The notes under the pieces were generated by a model. The model was not told where the DNA came from. It made no database searches and saw only the letters and a list, made by a program, of their open reading frames with translations. The position numbers were made by a program, and so were the translations under genes. 64,000 bases of DNA, taken from positions 682,001 through 746,000 of the forward strand of contig NZ_OESS01000002.1 of the NCBI RefSeq assembly GCF_900240285.1. Direction: 5' to 3'. This document shows, one piece after another, positions 29,479-39,676 of the stretch (the first letter of the stretch is position 1; each line of letters begins with the position of its first letter). The DNA is from Halobacillus sp. Marseille-P3879 (GTDB lineage Bacteria; Bacillota; Bacilli; Bacillales; Halobacillaceae).

Positions 29479-31001
29479 ACAGCTTTATTGAGGTGTTTCA
29501 ACAGAGACAGGGTATTCTTTTAGAAAAAATATGGGAACACCTGCAAATTTCTATTATTGCTCTTGTGATTGCTACCTTAATTTCGGTACCATTAGGTTTA
29601 CTTTTAACTAGAAAAAAACGTGTCGCAGAACCTGTTATTGGTGTAACGGCTGTACTGCAGACCATTCCAAGCTTAGCCGTACTAGCTTTTCTAATTCCTT
29701 TTTTTGGTATCGGGCAGACTCCTGCCGTAATAGCATTAACAGCTTATGGTTTATTGCCGATCCTTAGAAATACGTATACAGGAATTAAGGAGGTCGATCC
29801 TGCTCTTAGAGAAGCGGCGACGGGAATGGGCATGAACTCTTTTCGACGTCTTTCTAAAGTTGAACTTCCACTCGCAATGCCGGTAATTATGGCAGGGATT
29901 AGAACTTCTATGGTACTAATTGTAGGGACGACGACGATTGCCGCTTTAATCGGGGCTGGCGGGCTCGGCGATTTAATTTTGCTTGGACTGGACCGCGGAG
30001 GAGATGTAAACTTAATCTTACTAGGAGCTATTCCTGCTGCCGTCCTCGCTATCGTACTCGATTTAGTGCTGCGGTTATTTGAGCGTACCTCAGCAAAATC
30101 CGGTTTCAGGTCTTTAGTCAGTTTACTTGTCATTGCCGCACTGATTGCTTTAGGCCCTCTCGCGTTTGGGGGTAAAATCCAGAACGATATAACGATAGGT
30201 GCAAAGTTAGGTTCAGAACCAGCGATTTTAATTAATATGTATAAGCTGTTAATCGAAGAAGAAACAGATCTTAGTGTTGGACTGGAGGAAAACCTAGGAA
30301 AAACTGATTTGGTATTCGGGGCCTTGCAGGAAGGAAGTATTGATATGTATCCTGAATTTACAGGTACAGCTATTGTTTCTCTGTTAGAAGAAGAAGCAGA
30401 CAGCAATGATGAAACAGAAGTCTATGAGCAGGCAAGACAGGGCATGTCTGAAGAATATGGCCTTGCTTTCTTACAACCGATGGAATTCAATAATACTTAT
30501 GCCGTAGCCACTACTAAAGAAACTGCAGAACAGTATGATTTAGATACGATCGGTGACTTAAGGTCTGTTCAGGATGAAATTACTGCCGGTTTTACACTGG
30601 AATTTAATGACCGTCAGGATGGATATCAGGGTATGAAAGAAGTGTACGGGCTTGATCTTGCTGAGGTAGAAACAATGGATCCAGGTTTAAGGCAGGGAGC
30701 TATTGAAAATGGAGACGTTGATATTATTGATGCTTATGCGACTGACAGTTATATGATTGACCTTGATTTGACTGTGCTCGATGACCCAGAAAATCTGTTT
30801 CCTCCTTATCAAGGGGCCCCCCTTTTGAGAGAAGAAACACTTGATCAACATCCAGAAATCGAGGATGCTTTAAATCAGTTAAGCGGTCAAATTACAGACG
30901 ACGAAATGAGAGAAATGAATTACGACGTTGATTTTGAGGACCGTGATCCCGAAGAAGTAGCAAGAGAGTATTTAATAGAGAATGGGCTGATTGAAGAATA
31001 G
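29475..31001 (+). CDS. ABC permease fused to substrate-binding protein (OpuCB-OpuCC type)
   Basis: 508 residues. Residues 1-220 form a permease with about six helices and the EAA-type loop (EAATGMGMNSFRRLSKVELPLAMPVI); residues 240-508 are an OpuCC/ProX-type binding domain (IGAKLGSEPAILINMYKLLIEEET...GSIDMYPEFTGTAIVSLL), anchored outside by the last helix. The B. subtilis Opu systems keep permease and binding protein separate; fusions like this are known for choline/betaine and ergothioneine (EgtU-type) importers. The binding domain is acidic. Operon with the ATPase and probably yneT. Confidence 0.9.
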   Translation: MNSFIEVFQQRQGILLEKIWEHLQISIIALVIATLISVPLGLLLTRKKRVAEPVIGVTAVLQTIPSLAVLAFLIPFFGIGQTPAVIALTAYGLLPILRNTYTGIKEVDPALREAATGMGMNSFRRLSKVELPLAMPVIMAGIRTSMVLIVGTTTIAALIGAGGLGDLILLGLDRGGDVNLILLGAIPAAVLAIVLDLVLRLFERTSAKSGFRSLVSLLVIAALIALGPLAFGGKIQNDITIGAKLGSEPAILINMYKLLIEEETDLSVGLEENLGKTDLVFGALQEGSIDMYPEFTGTAIVSLLEEEADSNDETEVYEQARQGMSEEYGLAFLQPMEFNNTYAVATTKETAEQYDLDTIGDLRSVQDEITAGFTLEFNDRQDGYQGMKEVYGLDLAEVETMDPGLRQGAIENGDVDIIDAYATDSYMIDLDLTVLDDPENLFPPYQGAPLLREETLDQHPEIEDALNQLSGQITDDEMREMNYDVDFEDRDPEEVAREYLIENGLIEE

Positions 31002-31013
31002 GAGGTTATTGAT

Positions 31014-31424
31014 ATGTTTAAAAACCCTGAAAAGGAAAGATTGCGTAAGATTTTAAACACTTCAGAAACTATTGCAGTCGTTGGCTTATCCGACAAACCT
31101 TATCGTACGTCGTATCAGATCAGTCAGGCGATGCAACAGGCCGGGTACAAAGTTATTCCCGTTAATCCTCAAATATCAGAAGCTCTAGGTGAAAAAGCCT
31201 ATGCATCGTTAAGTGACGTAAAGGAGAAAGTAGATATTATTAATGTGTTTAGACGCTCTGCTTTTCTACCGGGAGTTGCAGAGGAAGCTAAACGAATCGA
31301 AGCTAATGCTTTCTGGGCCCAGCAGGGAGTCTATCATGAGGATGTGCCTGCTATTTTAGAAGGAAGCGGCATGGAGGTTATTATGAACAACTGCATCAAA
31401 GTAACTCATGCGCTGGTTAAATAA
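31014..31424 (+). CDS. yneT: CoA-binding domain protein YneT
   Basis: 136-residue Rossmann-like CoA_binding protein (YccU family). Motifs: TIAVVGLSDKPYRTSYQISQAMQQAGYKVIPVNP and FWAQQGVYHEDVPAILEGSGMEVIMNNCIKVTH. In B. subtilis yneT lies between yneS and parE. ATG at 31014 follows ATAGGAGG, 12 bp after the permease fusion gene. Physiological role unknown. Confidence 0.93.
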   Translation: MFKNPEKERLRKILNTSETIAVVGLSDKPYRTSYQISQAMQQAGYKVIPVNPQISEALGEKAYASLSDVKEKVDIINVFRRSAFLPGVAEEAKRIEANAFWAQQGVYHEDVPAILEGSGMEVIMNNCIKVTHALVK

Positions 31425-31441
31425 AATCGTAATTTTAGTGA

Positions 31442-31468
31442 AATCCCTGTTTTTACAGGGGTTTTTTC
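31442..31468 (+). terminator. Terminator after yneT
   Basis: CCCTGT / ACAGGG stem, T4 loop and T6 tail. Confidence 0.85.
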
Positions 31469-31490
31469 GTGTATGATAATGAAAATGGAT

Positions 31491-31518
31491 TTGCGTCTTT
31501 TTATAAAACCGCTACAAT
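31491..31518 (+). promoter_or_regulatory. Probable parE promoter
   Basis: TTGCGT (31491-31496), 16-bp spacer, TACAAT (31513-31518), located after the yneT terminator and about 90 bp upstream of parE. Confidence 0.5.
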
Positions 31519-31538
31519 ATAACAAGTGATGTTTTTAA

Positions 31539-33569
<2,031 letters not shown>

Positions 33570-33584
33570 AAGGGGGATCTTCTG

Positions 33585-36035
33585 TTGGCTGAGGCAGAAA
33601 AGTTTTTAGATTTACCATTAGAAGAAGTGCTGGGCGACCGATTTGGACGCTACAGTAAATACATTATTCAGGAAAGAGCCTTACCTGATGCAAGAGACGG
33701 GTTGAAGCCTGTGCAGCGTCGGATTCTATATGCGATGCATCAGGAAAAAAACACGCATGATAAAGCATACCGCAAATCTGCGAAAACAGTGGGTACTGTA
33801 ATTGGTAATTATCATCCTCACGGCGATACCTCTGTATATGATGCCATGGTGCGTTTAAGCCAGGATTGGAAAGTTAGAAAATCTTTAATCGAAATGCACG
33901 GAAACAACGGCAGTGTGGATGGGGATCCTCCCGCTGCCATGCGTTATACAGAAGCAAGGTTATCAAGTATCTCTTCTGAACTATTAAGAGACATTGAGAA
34001 AGATACTGTGGAGCATATTCCGAACTTTGATGATACGATTACAGAGCCTACCGTTTTGCCGGCTAAGTTTCCTAACTTATTAGCTAATGGCGCCACGGGT
34101 ATTTCGGCAGGTTATGCAACTGAGATTCCTCCTCATAACCTCGGAGAAGTGATTGATGCCGTCATTATGAAGATCGATAAACCGCAATCTACTGTGAACG
34201 ATCTCATGCATAAGCTGAAAGGGCCTGACTTTCCTACCGGCGGTATTATCCAGGGAATTGAAGGTCTTAAAAAAGCCTATGAAACTGGAAAAGGAAAGAT
34301 AATCTTAAGAGGAAAAGCCGAAATCCAGCCTGTCAGAGGCGGGAAAGAGCAAATTGTTATCGATGAAATTCCTTTTGAAGTGAACAAGGCCACCCTTGTA
34401 AAACGGATGGATGAGCTTAGAATTGACCGTAAAGTAGAAGGCATTTCTGAAGTGCGGGATGAAACAGACCGTACTGGAATGAGGATTGTTATAGAGCTGA
34501 AGAAAGATGCGAACAGTGAAGGAGTTTTAAATTACCTTTATAAGCATACTGACTTGCAAATTGCTTATAACTTTAACATGGTGGCCATCTACGATCGTAC
34601 GCCGACTTTATTGAGTCTGCCGCAAATGCTGGATGCCTACATTGCCCATCAAAAAGAAGTCGTTACGCGTCAGTCTGTTTATGACTTGAACAAAGCTCAA
34701 AAACGGGCTCATATTGTGGAGGGATTAATAAAAGCAATTTCGATCCTGGACGAAGTTATTGCTACCATCCGAGCTTCAAAAGACAAAGCTGATGCTAAAG
34801 TTCAGTTGATAAAGTCATATGATTTTACTGAAGAGCAGGCTGAAGCGATTGTGACCTTGCAGCTGTACCGCTTAACTAATACAGACATAACCGAATTGGA
34901 AAAAGAAGCGGATGAACTGGCTAAGCAGATAGACTATTTACAAGCTTTGCTGAACAGCGAAAGCAAGCTCTTACAAGTTATTAAATCAGACCTTCGTTCC
35001 ATGAAGAAGAAGTATGCTGACGACCGGATGACTAAAATTGAAGAAAAAGTTGAAGAGCTTAAAGTTGATTTAGAAGTAACTGTAGCAAGCGAGGATATTG
35101 TTGTTTCAGTGACGAAAGACGGATATGTAAAACGAACCAGTTTGAGATCATACAGTGCTTCCAATGGGGAGGACCTTGCCATTAAAGACGGCGATCACCT
35201 GCTTAGGCTGCTGGAAATAAACACAACAGATACGATTCTGCTGTTTACCAACCGCGGGAAATATTTATATCTGCCCGTGCATAAACTGCCGGATATACGC
35301 TGGAAGGATCTTGGCCAGCACATCGCCAATATTGTCTCTATCGATAAAGAAGAGTATTTAATCGATGCCATCCCGATCAGGGAATACAAAAACGATCATT
35401 ATCTCATATTCTTTACGAAAAACGGCATGGTCAAGAAGAGTGAGCTCGAACTTTACCAGGCAGCCAGACATTCGAAGCCTTTGATTGCTGTTAATTTAAA
35501 AGAGGATGATGAAGTCGTCGACGTTCATTTAACAACTGGACGCGCTGATATTTTTATAGCCTCCAATAAAGCGTACGGTTTATGGTATTCGGAAGAAGAA
35601 GTGAATACCGTAGGGCAAAGAGCAGCGGGGGTTAAGGCGATTCAGCTTAAAGAAGGCGAGCGGGTAATTTCGGGACAAATTTTTCAACCCGAGGAGGATC
35701 CATCCATAGTATTAACCACCCATAGAGGAGCCGTAAAAAGAATGCGTTTAAAGGAATTTGAACGTAGCTCGAGGGCTAAACGAGGGGTTATTATGCTGAG
35801 AGAACTGAAGAAAAACCCTCACCATGTAGTAGATCTTCACGCGGTAAGAAGTGAAGATACTATAGTTATAAAAACAAAAAAAGAAGAATTAAAGACCGTG
35901 CAGCCAATGGACTTTAAAGCGAATGACCGGTACAGTAATGGCTCTTATGTACTCGATGTGGAACACAGCGGAGAAGTTACAGAAACCTGGGTGCAGCCAC
36001 AATACGAAAAACCATTTCATACCGAAGAATCTTAA
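33585..36035 (+). CDS. parC: DNA topoisomerase IV subunit A ParC
   Basis: Breakage-reunion subunit. 816 residues. Catalytic Tyr121 in AAMRYTEARLS; quinolone-determining stretch GNYHPHGDTSVYDAMVRL with Thr82 at the place that is Ser80 in S. aureus GrlA and Asp86 at the Glu84 place. This may be normal for the lineage and is not evidence of resistance by itself. C-terminal beta-pinwheel repeats are present (about residues 500-800). TTG start at 33585 after AAGGGGGATC. Confidence 0.97.
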   Translation: MAEAEKFLDLPLEEVLGDRFGRYSKYIIQERALPDARDGLKPVQRRILYAMHQEKNTHDKAYRKSAKTVGTVIGNYHPHGDTSVYDAMVRLSQDWKVRKSLIEMHGNNGSVDGDPPAAMRYTEARLSSISSELLRDIEKDTVEHIPNFDDTITEPTVLPAKFPNLLANGATGISAGYATEIPPHNLGEVIDAVIMKIDKPQSTVNDLMHKLKGPDFPTGGIIQGIEGLKKAYETGKGKIILRGKAEIQPVRGGKEQIVIDEIPFEVNKATLVKRMDELRIDRKVEGISEVRDETDRTGMRIVIELKKDANSEGVLNYLYKHTDLQIAYNFNMVAIYDRTPTLLSLPQMLDAYIAHQKEVVTRQSVYDLNKAQKRAHIVEGLIKAISILDEVIATIRASKDKADAKVQLIKSYDFTEEQAEAIVTLQLYRLTNTDITELEKEADELAKQIDYLQALLNSESKLLQVIKSDLRSMKKKYADDRMTKIEEKVEELKVDLEVTVASEDIVVSVTKDGYVKRTSLRSYSASNGEDLAIKDGDHLLRLLEINTTDTILLFTNRGKYLYLPVHKLPDIRWKDLGQHIANIVSIDKEEYLIDAIPIREYKNDHYLIFFTKNGMVKKSELELYQAARHSKPLIAVNLKEDDEVVDVHLTTGRADIFIASNKAYGLWYSEEEVNTVGQRAAGVKAIQLKEGERVISGQIFQPEEDPSIVLTTHRGAVKRMRLKEFERSSRAKRGVIMLRELKKNPHHVVDLHAVRSEDTIVIKTKKEELKTVQPMDFKANDRYSNGSYVLDVEHSGEVTETWVQPQYEKPFHTEES

Positions 36036-36037
36036 AG

Positions 36038-36078
36038 GATCAGGACTCTTTCTATTTTATTAGGAAGGGTCTTTTTAT
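36038..36078 (+). terminator. Probable terminator after parC
   Basis: GACTCTTTC pairs imperfectly with GAAGGGTC, followed by TTTTTATT. Confidence 0.5.
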
Positions 36079-36131
36079 TAGTAATACAGAATAAATGGCA
36101 AATGTTGTTTTTTTAGAAAATTATGATAAGA

Positions 36132-36145
36132 TGAATGTATATTCA
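36132..36145. promoter_or_regulatory. 14-bp palindromic operator upstream of the TetR gene
   Basis: TGAATGTATATTCA has perfect TGAAT/ATTCA arms. The same pattern (TGAATGnAnATTCA) occurs before the acetyl-CoA synthetase-like gene at 46874. It resembles half of the B. subtilis FadR box. Probably autoregulatory; binding is inferred. Confidence 0.55.
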
Positions 36146-36162
36146 GTTTGAGGGGATGGTGT

Positions 36163-36795
36163 ATGTTAAATTTACGAGACCGAATCATTGAGCATTCACT
36201 AGACTTGTTTGATCAATACGGTTTCCATGGTGTCACCGTTAAACAAATTGTTGAGGCCTCAGAGACATCTAAAGGTGGTTTTTATCATCATTTTCAATCA
36301 AAAGATGAGCTTCTTTTCGTCATCCATGATGCATTTATTACATACGTATCTAAAGAAGCAAAGCGAGCAGATGCCACTCACACATCACCTATTGATAAAA
36401 TCCAGGAAATCACAAGAGTGTTTGTCAGAGTGTTTGACCTCTATAAGCCTCACCTTTCCGTATTTTATCAAGAGAGTAAATATTTAAAGCCTGAATATGA
36501 TCAGCAGATTCAGTTAAAACGTGATGAATTTAAGAATATTCTCCACCAGGTCATCACAGAAGGGCAACAGTCAGGTCATTTTAGAAAGGAACTACCTCCG
36601 GGGTTAACAAGTATGGCAATTTTAGGCATGGTTAACTGGATGTACAAATGGTACCGAAGAGATGGAGAATACTCCATTGACGAAATCGCTGATGTCTTTA
36701 TTGACATTATTCTTCACTCACTTTTACCATCTAACGAGTCTGCAGTTTATCGAAGTCAAATGCTGCATATCCCTTTTTTTTATGAAAATAAGTAA
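36163..36795 (+). CDS. TetR family regulator of the acyl-CoA degradation cluster
   Basis: 210 residues. N-terminal HTH: LNLRDRIIEHSLDLFDQYGFHGVTVKQIVEASETSKGGFYHHFQSKDELL, near residues 1-55, followed by a helical ligand-binding domain of FadR/YsiA-like size. It sits directly upstream of and in line with the acyl-CoA dehydrogenase operon, so it most likely senses an acyl-CoA and represses that operon. Start ATG 36163 follows GAGGGGATGG; an upstream GTG-type extension is rejected. Confidence 0.9.
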   Translation: MLNLRDRIIEHSLDLFDQYGFHGVTVKQIVEASETSKGGFYHHFQSKDELLFVIHDAFITYVSKEAKRADATHTSPIDKIQEITRVFVRVFDLYKPHLSVFYQESKYLKPEYDQQIQLKRDEFKNILHQVITEGQQSGHFRKELPPGLTSMAILGMVNWMYKWYRRDGEYSIDEIADVFIDIILHSLLPSNESAVYRSQMLHIPFFYENK

Positions 36796-36804
36796 ACGCT
36801 TACA
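36791..36804 (+). promoter_or_regulatory. cre-like site (CcpA) before the yngJ operon
   Basis: AGTAAACGCTTACA matches the symmetric cre consensus (TGTAAACGCTTACA) at 13 of 14 positions. It overlaps the end of the TetR gene and precedes the operon, so glucose repression by CcpA is likely. Confidence 0.65.
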
Positions 36805-36824
36805 ATTATTTTTTTGCCCAATAC

Positions 36825-36842
36825 AGACCAACCAGTCGGTCT
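36825..36842. promoter_or_regulatory. Inverted repeat upstream of the acyl-CoA dehydrogenase gene
   Basis: AGACCAACCAGTCGGTCT: arms AGACC/GGTCT with an 8-bp centre (the inner ACC/GGT also pairs partly). It lies 20 bp before the yngJ start, fits a TetR-type operator, but differs from the 36132/46874 palindrome. Confidence 0.45.
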
Positions 36843-36861
36843 TTAAACGAGGGGGAAAATC

Positions 36862-38004
36862 ATGAATTTTGAACTGACAAAAGAACAGGAAATGACACGT
36901 AAAATGGTTCGGGATTTTGCTGACGGAGTGATCCGTCCGCGTGCTGTGGAAATCGATCAAAAAGCCGAGTTTCCAGAAGATATTTTTAAGGAAATGGGCC
37001 AGCTTGGATTGCTGGGTATCCCTTTTCCCGAAGAATACGGCGGCGCAGGAGGAGATACTGTCACCTATGCATTAGCTGCAGAAGAAATCGGAAAGGTCTG
37101 TGGTTCTACTGGTTTAAGTTATGCAGCAGCCGTGTCATTAGGGGCGAGTCCCATTTATTATTTTGGGACTGAAGAGCAGAAGCAGCAGTTTCTCGTTCCT
37201 CTTGCAAAAGGAGAAGGTCTGGCTTCGTTTGGATTAACCGAGCCGAATGCTGGTTCAGATGCGGGAGGAACAAAAACGAAAGCAGTTCTTAAAGACGACT
37301 GTTACATTATTAACGGGGAGAAATGCTGGATTACGAATGCAGAATACGCCAGGTCGGTTACAGTCACGGCTGTTTCAGGCAGGCGAGATGACGGAAAGAA
37401 TATCATTTCAGCTTTTATAATTCCAAAAGAAACGCCGGGAATGAAGATTACAAGCCCTTACGAAAAAATGGGGGTCCGCGGGTCGAACACTTCGGAAATT
37501 ATCCTGGAGGATGTATCTGTTCCTAAAGAAAATATTCTGGGTGATCCGGATGGCGGGTTTAAGCAGTTCCTTTATACACTTGACGGCGGCCGTATTTCTA
37601 TTGGTGCTTTAGCCGTAGGGATTGCACAAGCTTCTCTGGATAAAGCACTTGCTTATGCCAAGGAAAGAAAGCAGTTCGGACAGTCCATATCTAATTTTCA
37701 GGCGATCCAGTTTAAGCTTGCTGACATGGCCATGGAAGTCGAACTGGCAAGAAATATAGTATTAAAAGCAGCCTGGCTGAAGGATCAGAAGAAAAACTTC
37801 TCTAAAGAAGCCGCTTACGCCAAACTGTTTGCTTCCGAGACGGCTTTTCGGTCTGCAAACGAGGCAATTCAAATTCACGGTGGTTATGGTTATATGCGGG
37901 AGTACGAAGTGGAGCGCTATTTAAGAGATGCCAAATTGTTGGAGATAGGGGAAGGGACATCCGAAATTCAACGGCTAGTTATTGCACGTCAATTAGGCTG
38001 TTAA
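36862..38004 (+). CDS. yngJ: Acyl-CoA dehydrogenase (YngJ-like)
   Basis: FAD enzyme for the first oxidation of a short or branched acyl-CoA, probably isovaleryl-CoA by context. 380 residues with [20 protein letters not shown] and C-terminal [44 protein letters not shown]. The Glu in IGEGTSEIQ is the catalytic base position of short/medium-chain enzymes; classical isovaleryl-CoA dehydrogenases have a small residue there and a Glu elsewhere, so substrate remains open. ATG 36862 follows GAGGGGG. First gene of a seven-gene operon in the B. subtilis yngJIHGFE order. Confidence 0.94.
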   Translation: MNFELTKEQEMTRKMVRDFADGVIRPRAVEIDQKAEFPEDIFKEMGQLGLLGIPFPEEYGGAGGDTVTYALAAEEIGKVCGSTGLSYAAAVSLGASPIYYFGTEEQKQQFLVPLAKGEGLASFGLTEPNAGSDAGGTKTKAVLKDDCYIINGEKCWITNAEYARSVTVTAVSGRRDDGKNIISAFIIPKETPGMKITSPYEKMGVRGSNTSEIILEDVSVPKENILGDPDGGFKQFLYTLDGGRISIGALAVGIAQASLDKALAYAKERKQFGQSISNFQAIQFKLADMAMEVELARNIVLKAAWLKDQKKNFSKEAAYAKLFASETAFRSANEAIQIHGGYGYMREYEVERYLRDAKLLEIGEGTSEIQRLVIARQLGC

Positions 38005-38023
38005 TTACTAAAGGAGGTTTACG

Positions 38024-39676
38024 ATGTCTTTATTAAAAATGACGGTAGGAGAACTGTTAGAGAAACAGGCAGAACTGTATCCCGGCCATGAAGCGATGGT
38101 TTACCCGGAGCATAACTTAAGAAAAACATATAAAGAATTTAATGAAATGACCAATGAAGCAGCAAAAGGATTTATGGCTTTAGGAATTGAGAAAGGGGAT
38201 CATATGGCTATTTGGGCCGATAATAAACCCGAATGGCTGACGGCGCAGTTTGCCACCGGAAAAATGGGGGCAGTGCTCGTTACTGTGAATACAAATTACC
38301 GGGCACAGGAACTGGAGTATTTATTAAAACAGTCTGACGCTTCGACACTGATTTTAGCAGAAGAATTCAGAGGGGTTTCCTACATTGATATCTTAAAGGA
38401 AATTTGTCCAGAGCTTGATCAATCGATGAAGGGTGAATTACAAAGTGAAAAGCTTCCTCAGTTAAAGAACATTATCGTTTTAAGTGATAAAGAATATCCG
38501 GGCTGTTACACATGGCAAGACGTCCTCCGCGCAGGACAATCCGTCAGCGATGAAATGTTGGAGGAGCGTCACTCTTCTCTGCACTTTGATGATGTCATAA
38601 ATATGCAGTACACCTCCGGTACAACAGGATTTCCAAAAGGCGTCATGCTGAGCCATTACAACATAGTTAATAATGGCAACCAGGTGGCTGACTGTATGCG
38701 GTTAACATATGAAGACCGCTTGTGTATCCCTGTACCGTTTTTCCATTGTTTTGGGTGTGTTTTAGGCACAATGGCAGCCGTTTCAAAAGGCACCACGATG
38801 ATTATTCTCGAGCAGTTTGATCCTGAAGCGGTGCTTAAAGCGGTAAATGAAGAAGCCTGCACAGGACTCCACGGCGTACCAACGATGTTTATCGCTGAGC
38901 TTAATCACCCTAGCTTTATGAAATACAAGCCAACGACACTAAGAACCGGGATTATGGCAGGGTCTACTTGTCCAATGGAAGTTATGAAGGACGTTATGGA
39001 TAAAATGGGAGCCGATGAAATTACGATTGCATACGGACAAACGGAATCTTCCCCTGTTATCACTCAGACAAGAACTGATGATCCCATAGAACTTCGTGTG
39101 CGCTCTGTAGGAAAAGCTCACCCTCATGTAGAAGTTAAGGTGATTGATCCGGCAACACAAGAAGAGAGTGAACCCGGGATTCCCGGTGAACTCTGTACCC
39201 GGGGTTATCTTGTCATGAAAGGCTATTATAAAAATAAAGAAGCGACAGAGGCGGCCATTGATGAAAACCAATGGCTTCATACAGGGGATATTGCAGTGAT
39301 GGATGAGAATGGCTATGTAGAAATTACCGGGCGCATGAAAGATATGATTATTAGAGGCGGGGAGAATGTCTATCCACGGGAGATTGAAGAATTCCTATAT
39401 CAGCATCCAGATGTGCTCGATGTCCAGGTAATTGGAGTTCCTGATGCCAAATACGGGGAAGAAATAATGGCTTATGTGATTCCTAAAGAAGGAAAACAGC
39501 CCGATCAAGAAGATATTCGAAGCTTCTGTGAAGGCAGAATCTCAAAACATAAAATTCCCCGCTATATCCGGTTTACAGACGAGTATCCGATGACGGCAAG
39601 TGGAAAGATCCAGAAATATAAACTTAAAGAAGCGGCCCTTGAAACCCTGAGTATGAATGAACAAGGAGGTTCGTAA
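38024..39676 (+). CDS. yngI: AMP-binding acyl-CoA synthetase (YngI-like)
   Basis: Activates a carboxylic acid to its CoA thioester through an acyl-adenylate. 550 residues: P-loop YTSGTTGFPKGVMLSH, AYGQTESSPV, the hinge ITGRMKDMIIRGGENVYPREIEEFL and catalytic Lys in ASGKIQKYKL. Substrate likely short/medium or branched; not determinable. Strong AAAGGAGG site. Its stop overlaps the next start by one base. Confidence 0.93.
   Translation: MSLLKMTVGELLEKQAELYPGHEAMVYPEHNLRKTYKEFNEMTNEAAKGFMALGIEKGDHMAIWADNKPEWLTAQFATGKMGAVLVTVNTNYRAQELEYLLKQSDASTLILAEEFRGVSYIDILKEICPELDQSMKGELQSEKLPQLKNIIVLSDKEYPGCYTWQDVLRAGQSVSDEMLEERHSSLHFDDVINMQYTSGTTGFPKGVMLSHYNIVNNGNQVADCMRLTYEDRLCIPVPFFHCFGCVLGTMAAVSKGTTMIILEQFDPEAVLKAVNEEACTGLHGVPTMFIAELNHPSFMKYKPTTLRTGIMAGSTCPMEVMKDVMDKMGADEITIAYGQTESSPVITQTRTDDPIELRVRSVGKAHPHVEVKVIDPATQEESEPGIPGELCTRGYLVMKGYYKNKEATEAAIDENQWLHTGDIAVMDENGYVEITGRMKDMIIRGGENVYPREIEEFLYQHPDVLDVQVIGVPDAKYGEEIMAYVIPKEGKQPDQEDIRSFCEGRISKHKIPRYIRFTDEYPMTASGKIQKYKLKEAALETLSMNEQGGS

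Noticed and set aside
33585-36035. Quinolone resistance from Thr at the Ser80-equivalent of ParC
   Set aside because: Thr may be the natural residue in this lineage and is not a known strong resistance change; no supporting evidence.
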